Assembly (NCBI GenBank): GCA_035552595.1
Contig: DASZKZ010000091.1
Coordinates: 1-35,193, forward strand
Direction: 5' to 3'
DNA length: 35,193 nucleotides
Source: Aeolococcus sp035552595
Lineage (GTDB): Bacteria; Chloroflexota; Dormibacteria; Aeolococcales; Aeolococcaceae
Position numbers and translations under genes: made by a program
Shown: piece after piece, positions 15,573 to 22,203 of the stretch
How positions within the stretch are numbered: the stretch's first letter is position 1
Layout: every line of letters begins with the position of its first letter
Notes under the pieces: model-generated
Seen by the model: only the letters and a program-made list of their open reading frames with translations
Databases searched by the model: none
What the model was told of the DNA's origin: nothing

Positions 15573-16862
15573 TTATGCGGACTGTTCGGCGGCGGCGGCG
15601 GCAGCAGCGGCGCCGCGCTTGGTCGGTTCCTCGGTGAGCAGGAGCGGCTCGACGCCGTCGGTGATGGACTGCTCGGTGATCACGCAGCGCTTGATGTCGG
15701 GGCGGCTGGGCACCTCGAACATGCTGTTGAGGAGGACGTCCTCGATGATCGACTTCAAGCCGCGCGCGCCGGTGCCGCGCGCCAGCGCCTTGTGGGCGAT
15801 CGCCTTGAGCGCGCCCTCGTGGAACACCAGCTGCACGTCGTCGAGCGCGAAGAACTTCTCGTACTGCTTGACGAAGGCGTTCTTGGGCTCGGTCAGGATG
15901 CGGATGATGTCATCCTCGTCGAGGTAGTCGAGCGAGACGTTGATGGGCAGACGGCCGATGAACTCGGGGATGAGCCCGTACTTGAGGAGGTCCTGGGCTT
16001 GGAGCTCGCGCAGGATGCGGGTCGTCTCCTTGGTGCGACTGCCGTGCGGCTTGCTGTTGAAGCCGATGGTTCGGTTGCCCACGCGCTGCTCGATGATCCT
16101 CTCCAGCCCGTCGAATGCCCCGCCGCAGATGAAGAGGATGTTGGTGGTGTTGATTTGGATGAAGTCCTGGTGAGGATGCTTGCGTCCGCCCTGCGGGGGG
16201 ACGTTGGCCACGGTGCCCTCGAGGATCTTCAGCAGGGCCTGCTGCACCCCCTCACCACTGACATCGCGCGTGATGCTGGGGTTGTCCGACTTGCGGGCGA
16301 TCTTGTCGATCTCGTCGATGTAGATGATCCCGCGCTCCGCCCGGGAGATGTCGAAGTCGGCGGCCTGGATGAGGCGCAGCAGGATGTTCTCGACATCCTC
16401 GCCGACGTAGCCCGCCTCGGTCAGCGAGGTGGCGTCGGCGATGGAGAAGGGCACGTCGATGATCTTGGCCAGCGTCTGAGCCAGCAGCGTCTTTCCGCAG
16501 CCGGTGGGGCCCACCAGCAGGACATTCGACTTCTGCAGCTCCACGTCGCCGTTGGACTTGGCGTGGGCGATGCGCTTGTAATGGTTGAACACCGCCACCG
16601 AGAGCACCTTCTTGGCATGCTCTTGGCCGATGACGTACTGATCGAGCGAGGCGGCGATGACCTGTGGGTTGGGGATCATCCCCCCCTTGCCGCGCTTCTG
16701 CGTGGTGGAGCGGTTGTCCTCCTCCAGCACCTCCTGGCAGAGGTCGATGCACTGGTCGCAGATGTAGACACCCGGGCCGGCGACGAGCTTGCGCACCTGC
16801 TCCTGGCCCTTGCCACAGAAGGAGCAGCGAGTGTGGCGGCGGCGATCGTCGCGCTCGGTCAT
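15573..16862 (-). CDS. clpX: ATP-dependent Clp protease ATP-binding subunit ClpX
   Basis: 429 residues. The N-terminal zinc-binding domain has Cys13, Cys16, Cys35 and Cys38. Walker A is GPTGCGKT (118-125) and Walker B lies in IIYIDEID (179-186). The IGF-type loop that docks on ClpP is within RVGNRTIGFNSK, and GARGLKSIIE is the sensor-2 region. ClpX unfolds tagged proteins and feeds them to ClpP. The C-terminus ends in an unusual run of alanines after KRGAA. The ATG at 16862 has TACGGT 8 nt upstream, indicating its own near-leaderless promoter, besides possible read-through from clpP 76 bp upstream. Confidence 0.97.
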   Translation of the reverse strand: MTERDDRRRHTRCSFCGKGQEQVRKLVAGPGVYICDQCIDLCQEVLEEDNRSTTQKRGKGGMIPNPQVIAASLDQYVIGQEHAKKVLSVAVFNHYKRIAHAKSNGDVELQKSNVLLVGPTGCGKTLLAQTLAKIIDVPFSIADATSLTEAGYVGEDVENILLRLIQAADFDISRAERGIIYIDEIDKIARKSDNPSITRDVSGEGVQQALLKILEGTVANVPPQGGRKHPHQDFIQINTTNILFICGGAFDGLERIIEQRVGNRTIGFNSKPHGSRTKETTRILRELQAQDLLKYGLIPEFIGRLPINVSLDYLDEDDIIRILTEPKNAFVKQYEKFFALDDVQLVFHEGALKAIAHKALARGTGARGLKSIIEDVLLNSMFEVPSRPDIKRCVITEQSITDGVEPLLLTEEPTKRGAAAAAAAAEQSA

Positions 16863-16870
16863 CGTCAGTC

Positions 16871-16876
16871 ACCGTA
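16871..16876 (-). promoter_or_regulatory. -10 box of clpX
   Basis: TACGGT on the minus strand ends 8 nt before the clpX ATG. There is no Shine-Dalgarno, so the transcript is probably leaderless. Confidence 0.45.
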
Positions 16877-16938
16877 CCACGGTGCCGCCGGGGCCGCGCC
16901 TAGACAGATGGAAACGAACCGATCACATCCGTGCGCGG

Positions 16939-17628
16939 TCAGCGAGTGGCCGCGCCGCCGCCCGCCTCGGGGCCGTCGCCGCCGTCGCGAGGCGCCCCGC
17001 CGTTGCTGGCGATCTTGGGAACGGGGCCGCCCGCCTTGGGCCGGCCCTGAATGATCTCGTCGATGAGGCCGTAGGCCTTGGCCTCCTCCGCGCTCATGAA
17101 GAAGTCGCGGTCGGAGTCGCGGTTGATCACCTCGATGGGCTTGCCGGTGTGCTGGGCGAGGATCTCGTCGATGCGGCGGCGCACGCGGAGGATCTCCTGG
17201 GCGTGGATCTGGATGTCGGCCGCCTGGCCGCTGAAACCGCCCGAGGGTTGGTGGATGAGCACGCGCGTGTTGGGCAGCGAGAAGCGCATTCCGGTCTCTC
17301 CGCCGGCCAGGATCACCGCCGCCATCGACGCGGCGATGCCCATGCAGATGGTGCCCACCCGTGGCTCGACATAGCACATGGTGTCGTAGATCGCCAGCCC
17401 CGCGTACACCGAACCGCCCGGGCTGTTGATGTAGATCATGATGTCCTTCTCGGGATCCTCACCGGCGAGAAAGAGCAACTGCGCCATGACCACGTTGGCC
17501 ACCTGATCGTCGATCGGCGTGCCGATGAAGATGATGCGATCTTTGAGCAGGCGCGAATAGATGTCGAATGCGCGCTCACCGCGGTTGGTTGTCTCGACGA
17601 CCATCGGGATCAGGTTCTGCGGTGTCAT
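16939..17628 (-). CDS. clpP: ATP-dependent Clp protease proteolytic subunit ClpP
   Basis: 229 residues. The catalytic triad is visible: Ser101 in MGIAASMAA, His126 in VLIHQPSGG and Asp171 in NRDSDRDFFMSA. The core ends near residue 195 (GLIDEIIQ). A ~35-residue Gly/Ala/Pro tail follows, longer than in most ClpP proteins. ClpP forms the proteolytic chamber used by ClpX, encoded next downstream. The ATG at 17628 is supported by a perfect TATAAT box 9 nt upstream and gives the normal ClpP start region. The order tig, one unknown gene, clpP, clpX is the classical chaperone-protease cluster. Confidence 0.97.
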   Translation of the reverse strand: MTPQNLIPMVVETTNRGERAFDIYSRLLKDRIIFIGTPIDDQVANVVMAQLLFLAGEDPEKDIMIYINSPGGSVYAGLAIYDTMCYVEPRVGTICMGIAASMAAVILAGGETGMRFSLPNTRVLIHQPSGGFSGQAADIQIHAQEILRVRRRIDEILAQHTGKPIEVINRDSDRDFFMSAEEAKAYGLIDEIIQGRPKAGGPVPKIASNGGAPRDGGDGPEAGGGAATR

Positions 17629-17637
17629 GGTCGGGCC

Positions 17638-17643
17638 ATTATA
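17638..17643 (-). promoter_or_regulatory. Consensus -10 box of clpP
   Basis: A perfect TATAAT on the minus strand, 9 nt before the clpP ATG. The transcript would have a leader of 0-3 nt. The -35 region is not recognisable. Confidence 0.6.
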
Positions 17644-17651
17644 GATACGCC

Positions 17652-18155
17652 TCAGTGATTCATCGGCCGCACATCGGTCGCCCATCGCGTGCTGCCGGCG
17701 AGGCGGAGGAGTGCTGCCCGGGCCCGGGCGGCGGTGAGACGGTCGGGACTGGTGGCGGCGAGGCGCAGCACGCTCCGTGCGCGGACCTCGTGAGCACGGG
17801 CGACCGCGTCGGTGCCGGCCCCTCGGCGCGCCTCGGTGCAGGCCATGCGGTGGTACAGGCCCTGGAGCAGCCAGGCCTGGAAGCGGCGCGGGTCGCCTGG
17901 AGCTGTGAGCCTCTGGAGCGCGGCGGCGGCGGCCGCGGCGCCGGCCACCGGCGGACCCTCGCCGTGGATGTGAGCGGCGAGACGGGCGGCGGCGCGCAGG
18001 TCGTCCGCGGCCGAGGCGGCCGGCTCCTCCGCGGGCGCGGACGGGGCAGGCGGAAGCACGTCGTCGGCCTCGAGGACCGTGCAGGATCCGTCGGGCCGGC
18101 GGGTGGGACGAGGACGCAGGAGAGGACTCCACCACACGGCGGTGGCAGCGTACAC
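17652..18155 (-). CDS. Unknown Ala-rich helical protein between tig and clpP
   Basis: 167 residues. A Pro/Ala/Glu-rich segment (about 30-50) leads into an all-helical, Ala/Arg-rich part with repeated helix-turn patterns (AARLAAHIH, ALQRLTAP, WLLQGLYHRMACTEA, ARSVLRLAA, ARAALLRLAG), reminiscent of helical repeat proteins. No family is recognised. The GTG at 18155 has AGAGGA 5 nt upstream. It lies 33 bp after tig and ends only 9 bp before the clpP -10 box, so it is probably the last gene of the tig transcript. It contains no lysine. Confidence 0.6.
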   Translation of the reverse strand: MYAATAVWWSPLLRPRPTRRPDGSCTVLEADDVLPPAPSAPAEEPAASAADDLRAAARLAAHIHGEGPPVAGAAAAAAALQRLTAPGDPRRFQAWLLQGLYHRMACTEARRGAGTDAVARAHEVRARSVLRLAATSPDRLTAARARAALLRLAGSTRWATDVRPMNH

Positions 18156-18188
18156 GCGTCCTCTGGTTTTGAGTGAGCTCCGGGGTCC

Positions 18189-19487
18189 TCAGCCGTCGCC
18201 GCGGACGATCTCCACCAGCCGCTCCCCCGCGCCCTGCCTGGCGAGGTCGAGGTGGGTCCCCTGGTGGACGCGCCGGCGCTGCTGAGCGGTGAGCTTGCGG
18301 CCCTTGGTGAGGCGCTCCTCCTCGCGCACCACGGCGGCCTCGTCGATCTCGATCCCCTCGGCCTCCACCAGCGCATCGAGGGCGAGCTCGAGCCGCAGGC
18401 GCTGCACCGCCGCCTCGCGGCGCTCGCCGCGCAGCTTCTCGGTGGTGGTGCCGGTGTATTCCAGGTAGCGCTCCAGTGGCATGCCCATCGATTGCAGGCG
18501 GGTGTCGAGGTCGGCGACCTGGCGGTCGATCTCCCTCTCCACCATGGAGTCGGGGAGCTCGACCACGACGTGGTTGCGCAATGCCTCCAGGGCGGCGGCC
18601 TCGAGGGCCTCGCGGTCCCGTTCGGCGCTGATCTCCTCGAGGCGGGCGCGGTAGTCGGCGCGCAGCTCCTCGAGGGTGCTGCCGCGCTCGGCCAGGGCGG
18701 CCAGGGCGTCGTCGAGAGGGGGAAGGATCCGCTCACGGATGGCGCTGACCGACACGTCGACGTCGACGGTGGCGCCACGCAGCTCTTCGCGGCTGAAATC
18801 CTCGGGCAGCTGGAGCTGGAAGGACCGCTGCGCCCCGGCCTCCATCCCGATGACGGCGTCGGCGAGCCCGGGAAGCAGCCGCTCACGGTCGATGTCGAGG
18901 TCGCGGTCCTCCTCGTCCTCACCGCTGAGGACCTCCTCACCGCGGCGCATCACCAGCGTGCAGCGGAGCACGTCCCCCGACTGGGCGGGGCGCTCGACGT
19001 CGCGCAGCTCGCTGTGTCGCCGGCGCAGCTCCTCGACCATCTCGTCGACCTGCTCGTCGGTCACCTCGGTGGCGGGGACGTCGACGCGCAGGGATCTGTA
19101 ATCACCCAGCTCGACGTCGGGGCGGACCGTGACCGTGGCGGTGAAGACCAGCGGCTGGCCACGCTCCACCGGCTCCAGGGTGAGTTGGGGATCCTCGACC
19201 GGCTCGACCCCGGCCTGCTGGAGAGCGCGCGAGTACAGGTCGGGGACGAGGGCGTCGACCGCCTCCTGGCGCACCGCCTCCCATCCGACCGCCCGCTCCA
19301 CCATCGCCGCCGGCGCCTTGCCGGGGCGGAAGCCCGGAAGCCGGATGCGCCCGGCGAGGCGGCGGAGGGCGGCGCCGACAGCGGCGTCGAGCTCGGCCGC
19401 CGGGGCCTCGACGCGCAGCTGGACGCGCGACTCCGGCTGCCGCTCCACGGCCACGGAGATGTCGACCGGACTGGTGGTTGCGCTCAC
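18189..19487 (-). CDS. tig: Trigger factor, ribosome-bound peptidyl-prolyl isomerase chaperone
   Basis: 432 residues, the normal length. The N-terminal ribosome-binding domain includes the signature loop LPGFRPGKAPAAM (binding L23). A central FKBP-type domain (PAQSGDVLRCTLVMRRGEE, then LPGLADAVIGMEAGAQRSF) and a long helical C-terminal chaperone domain follow. Trigger factor receives nascent chains at the exit tunnel. The frame stays open upstream across the tRNA gene, but the GTG at 19487 is chosen: it has AGGAA 5 nt upstream and lies 29 bp after the tRNA 3' end. Upstream codons are only the tRNA read as protein. Confidence 0.95.
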   Translation of the reverse strand: MSATTSPVDISVAVERQPESRVQLRVEAPAAELDAAVGAALRRLAGRIRLPGFRPGKAPAAMVERAVGWEAVRQEAVDALVPDLYSRALQQAGVEPVEDPQLTLEPVERGQPLVFTATVTVRPDVELGDYRSLRVDVPATEVTDEQVDEMVEELRRRHSELRDVERPAQSGDVLRCTLVMRRGEEVLSGEDEEDRDLDIDRERLLPGLADAVIGMEAGAQRSFQLQLPEDFSREELRGATVDVDVSVSAIRERILPPLDDALAALAERGSTLEELRADYRARLEEISAERDREALEAAALEALRNHVVVELPDSMVEREIDRQVADLDTRLQSMGMPLERYLEYTGTTTEKLRGERREAAVQRLRLELALDALVEAEGIEIDEAAVVREEERLTKGRKLTAQQRRRVHQGTHLDLARQGAGERLVEIVRGDG

Positions 19488-19516
19488 TGGGTTCCTATGC
19501 CGTATTCGATGTGGCG

Positions 19517-19601
19517 TGGTGCGCGGACCGAGACTCGAACTCGGATGGGTTGCCCCACGGGATCCTAAGTCCCGCGCGTCTACCGGTTCCGCCATCCGCG
19601 C
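19517..19601 (-). tRNA. tRNA-Leu (anticodon UAG)
   Basis: 85 nt class II tRNA. The acceptor stem GCGCGGA pairs exactly with TCCGCGC. The discriminator is A, as leucine tRNAs require, and the 3' CCA is encoded. The anticodon loop CTTAGGA (stem GGGA/TCCC) gives UAG. The T arm is CCGAG-TTCGAGT-CTCGG, and the long variable arm is TGGGGCAACCCA. It lies 29 bp before tig on the same strand. Confidence 0.95.
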
Positions 19602-19628
19602 AGGTGCCTTCCGCCGGTGGCGTCGCCC

Positions 19629-19634
19629 AGTCTA
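19629..19634 (-). promoter_or_regulatory. -10 box of tRNA-Leu
   Basis: TAGACT on the minus strand, identical to the rhomboid -10 box, about 27 nt before the mature 5' end of the tRNA. It may also serve tig. Confidence 0.4.
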
Positions 19635-19695
19635 CAGGGCCCTCGCGGTCGCGGAGGCGCGGCCGCGCGCCCCGTGCGGGCGCGCACGCCGGCCC

Positions 19696-19724
19696 TTGAT
19701 ACCGGAGCCCGGGCGGCCTAGGCT
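19696..19724 (+). promoter_or_regulatory. Sigma-70-type promoter of the 82-residue protein
   Basis: TTGATA (19696-19701), a 17-bp spacer and TAGGCT (19719-19724). This is the best two-part promoter in the window. The start would be near 19731, giving a ~60 nt leader. The 190-bp gap 19602-19791 otherwise holds only the divergent tRNA promoter. Confidence 0.6.
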
Positions 19725-19791
19725 TGGGGGACGGCGGGTACCAACCACCCGCAGCGGTACGTCCGCACCGGCAAACCACGGAGGTATCTGG

Positions 19792-20040
19792 ATGGAGCCG
19801 AGTCAGAGCGCCGCGACGGTCGAGAGTCCTCAGGAGATCGTCGCGCACATCGACCAGAAGGCGGTCCGCCTCTCCGCTCTTCTCCGCGACATCGACAACC
19901 ATCCGATAGCGCTCAACTCGGAGCTGCGTGAACGCCTCGACGAGATCCTCGAGATGCTCGCTTGCCGGGTCACGGCGACCCGCGCCCTGCTCCGCCAGGC
20001 GGGAGCGAGCGAGCTCTCCGGGGCGGGGAGCGCCGCGTAG
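19792..20040 (+). CDS. Small helical protein, unknown function
   Basis: 82 residues, no signal peptide or membrane segment. The centre (about residues 13-70) is a charged amphipathic helical hairpin: QEIVAHIDQKAVRLSALLRDID, then LNSELRERLDEILEMLACRVTATRALL. Such small helical proteins often dimerise. The start is well supported: GGAGG 7 nt before the ATG, and a two-part promoter upstream. No family is recognised. A zinc-finger gene follows 76 bp downstream on the same strand from its own promoter. Confidence 0.65.
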   Translation: MEPSQSAATVESPQEIVAHIDQKAVRLSALLRDIDNHPIALNSELRERLDEILEMLACRVTATRALLRQAGASELSGAGSAA

Positions 20041-20103
20041 CCGGAGTCCCGGGACCCCCGCCTGGCGGGTGACGGCCCTCTGGGCACACGCGCTCGGGTG
20101 CCG

Positions 20104-20109
20104 TACACT
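20104..20109 (+). promoter_or_regulatory. -10 box of the cross-brace zinc-finger gene (leaderless)
   Basis: TACACT ends 7 nt before the ATG at 20117, with no Shine-Dalgarno. Confidence 0.5.
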
Positions 20110-20110
20110 T

Positions 20111-20124
20111 GTTCGCATGCGAAC
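20111..20124 (+). promoter_or_regulatory. Perfect 14-bp palindrome over the start codon
   Basis: GTTCGCATGCGAAC is an exact inverted repeat whose centre coincides with the expected transcription start and the ATG. A dimeric repressor bound here would block both the promoter and the start of the message. The regulator is unknown; the half-site order is opposite to that of a Gram-positive SOS box. Confidence 0.4.
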
Positions 20125-20425
20125 CTGCGCCTGCGAACCACCCGCGCGCCTGCACCTCCGCCCCACCGGTGTCCACCTGCCCGACGGGTCCTCGTCGAAC
20201 CTCGAGGTGGTCGACGAGGTGTGGGAGATCGGCAGCCCATCCTGCTCGGTGTGCGACGTGGCCATCACCGACACCTTCTACCGATGTGTCCCCTGCAACG
20301 CGATCGTCTGTCGCGCCTGCCTCGCCCATGACACCACCGTGGTCGAATGCGACTGTGCCGGCGCCTTCCGCATCACGGGCGTGGAGCTGGCCGCCCGACG
20401 GGTGGCGGCGGCCCACGCGGGCTAG
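20117..20425 (+). CDS. Small cross-brace (ZZ-like) zinc-finger protein
   Basis: 102 residues. Cysteines are spaced as CxxC (43/46), CxxC (57/60), CxxC (65/68), His71, then CxC (78/80). The FYRCVPCNAIVCRACLAHD stretch resembles ZZ and related two-zinc cross-brace fingers, which are far better known in eukaryotes. Another Cys pair (4/6) lies at the N-terminus. Such domains usually bind protein tails; the partner here is unknown. The ATG at 20117 is chosen because TACACT lies 7 nt upstream and a palindrome covers it. Its TAG overlaps the convergent treZ stop by two bases in CTAG. It contains no lysine. Confidence 0.75.
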   Translation: MRTCACEPPARLHLRPTGVHLPDGSSSNLEVVDEVWEIGSPSCSVCDVAITDTFYRCVPCNAIVCRACLAHDTTVVECDCAGAFRITGVELAARRVAAAHAG

Positions 20426-22140
20426 GCTCGGGCCACCACCACGCCGTCCGGCGCCACCACCGTCCCGGTGGCGGATGCCACCACCTCCACGTTGCTCAGC
20501 ACCACCGCCCCGGCGGCGACGGGGAGCTCGACCTCGGCGTCGCCCCAGTTGCACGCGACGGTGACAGCCGGACGCCGCATCACCAGCCAGCGAGCCACCT
20601 CGTCGTGCTCCACCCAGACCGCCGAGCGATCGCCGTCGCGCAGTGGCTCCAGCCTGTTGCGCAGCGCGATCAGGTCTGCGTACCAGCGCAGGACCTGGCC
20701 GTGCGGTTCGCGCTCGCGCTCGGACCAGCGCAGGCGGGAGCGCGCGAAGGTGTCCCGAGCCTGGGGATCCGGCACCATCGCGGGATCCCATCCGAATGCC
20801 GCGAACTCGCGCCGCCGTCCCGCGGCGACGGCCCGCGCGATCTCGGGATCCTGATGATCGGTGAAGTACAGGAAGGGGGTTGAGGCCGCCCACTCCTCGC
20901 CGGCGAAGAGCATGGGCACACCGGGGCCCAGGAGCACCAGGGCGGCGGCGATCTGCACGCGCCCGACGCTCATCAGCGCGGCGCTGCGCTCGCCGCGGGC
21001 GCGGTTGCCCACCTGGTCGTGGTCCTGCATGTAGCTCAGAAAGCGCGTCCCGGGCAGGGAGCCGACGGCGCGGCCATGGCGCCGCCGGCGAAAGCGCGAG
21101 TAGGCGCCCGGATGGACGAAGACATCGCGGAGGGCTCGGGCGACGTCCCCGACCTGCCCGAAGTCGGCGTAGTAGCCGCTCACCTCGCCGGTGAGAGTGG
21201 CATGGAGCGCGTGGTGGAGGTCGTCGCTCCACTGCGCGTCACAGCCATACCCGCCGCGCTCCACCGCACGCACCACACGGGGATCGTTGAGGTCGCTCTC
21301 CGCGATCACCCAGAGCGGTCGCCCCAACTCCCTGGAGAGGCCGTGCACCGCGGTGGCGATCTCCTCCACGAGGTGGACCGCGGAGCTGTCCAGGATGGCG
21401 TGCACCGCGTCCAGGCGGAGGCCGTCGCAGTGATAGTCGCGGAGCCACATCAGAGCGTTGTCCACCACAAACGCGCGCACCTCGTCGCTGTCGGCGCCGT
21501 CGTAGTTGATGGCCTCGCCCCAGGGCGTTCGGTAGCGGTCGGTGAAGTACGGCCCGAACTCCGCGAGGTGATTGCCATCCGGGCCGAGGTGGTTGTAGAC
21601 GACGTCCATGATCACGGCGAGGCCCGCGGCGTGACAGGCGTCGACGAAGCGTTTCAAACCGTCGGGCCCGCCGTAGGCGTGATGCACGGCATAGAGATCG
21701 ACGCCGTCGTACCCCCAACCGTGCTCGCCGGGAAAGGCGGCGACCGGGAGCAGCTCGACCGCACCGACGCCGAGCTCCACGAGCTCAGCGATGTGCTCTG
21801 CGGCACCGTCGAAGGTGCCCGCCTCGGCGAACGTGCCGACATGCAGCTCGTAGACGACGCAGTCGGCGAGCGCGCGCCCCAGCCACGACGCGTCCGTCCA
21901 GGTGAAGGCGCCGTGGTCGACGGCGCGCGACGGGCCGTGCACACCGTGGGGCTGCCACGGTGACCGCGGGTCCGGACGAGCCCTGCCCCCGTCGAGGACG
22001 AACGCGTAGTCCTCGCCCGCGGCCAGCGCTTCCTCGAGCTCGAACCAGCCTCCTGGCAGGGCTGTCAGCGGGCGTTTTCCGGCGCGCGTCTCCACCTCCA
22101 CTCCACGTGCTCTGGGCGCCCACACAGCGCAACGGTCCAC
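20422..22140 (-). CDS. treZ: Malto-oligosyltrehalose trehalohydrolase
   Basis: 572 residues, GH13 family. It cleaves the end of maltooligosyl-trehalose to release trehalose. An N-terminal beta domain leads into the barrel with MDVVYNHLGPDGN, the nucleophile in CDGLRLDAVH (Asp244), the acid in WVIAESDLNDPR (Glu281) and the transition-state residue in YMQDHDQVGN (Asp375, with DHD replacing the usual NHD). The DHD and the ESDLNDPR stretch are typical of TreZ rather than of the branching enzyme GlgB. The GTG at 22140 is the likely start. treZ is transcribed away from treY and treX, with 63 bp between the two starts. Confidence 0.94.
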   Translation of the reverse strand: MDRCAVWAPRARGVEVETRAGKRPLTALPGGWFELEEALAAGEDYAFVLDGGRARPDPRSPWQPHGVHGPSRAVDHGAFTWTDASWLGRALADCVVYELHVGTFAEAGTFDGAAEHIAELVELGVGAVELLPVAAFPGEHGWGYDGVDLYAVHHAYGGPDGLKRFVDACHAAGLAVIMDVVYNHLGPDGNHLAEFGPYFTDRYRTPWGEAINYDGADSDEVRAFVVDNALMWLRDYHCDGLRLDAVHAILDSSAVHLVEEIATAVHGLSRELGRPLWVIAESDLNDPRVVRAVERGGYGCDAQWSDDLHHALHATLTGEVSGYYADFGQVGDVARALRDVFVHPGAYSRFRRRRHGRAVGSLPGTRFLSYMQDHDQVGNRARGERSAALMSVGRVQIAAALVLLGPGVPMLFAGEEWAASTPFLYFTDHQDPEIARAVAAGRRREFAAFGWDPAMVPDPQARDTFARSRLRWSEREREPHGQVLRWYADLIALRNRLEPLRDGDRSAVWVEHDEVARWLVMRRPAVTVACNWGDAEVELPVAAGAVVLSNVEVVASATGTVVAPDGVVVARA

Positions 22141-22154
22141 GGTGACGGCCCCCT

Positions 22155-22162
22155 CATAATCC
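22155..22162. promoter_or_regulatory. Overlapping divergent -10 boxes for treZ and treY
   Basis: CATAAT on the plus strand (22155-22160, followed by CCG) would start treY about 37 nt before its ATG. GATTAT on the minus strand (22157-22162) would start treZ about 10 nt before its GTG. The shared AT-rich core implies joint control or competition. Confidence 0.35.
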
Positions 22163-22203
22163 GACGATCAACAGACGCAGGGCACGGGTGTGATTGTGAC
22201 CGG

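Noticed and set aside
19488..19595. 36-residue N-terminal extension of trigger factor
   Set aside because: The upstream codons are the tRNA-Leu gene read in frame; trigger factor is already complete at 432 residues from the GTG at 19487.
20111..20124. SOS (LexA) box reading of the palindrome
   Set aside because: The Gram-positive SOS box has the order GAAC-N4-GTTC; here the half-sites are in the reverse order (GTTC-N6-GAAC), so LexA binding is not supported.
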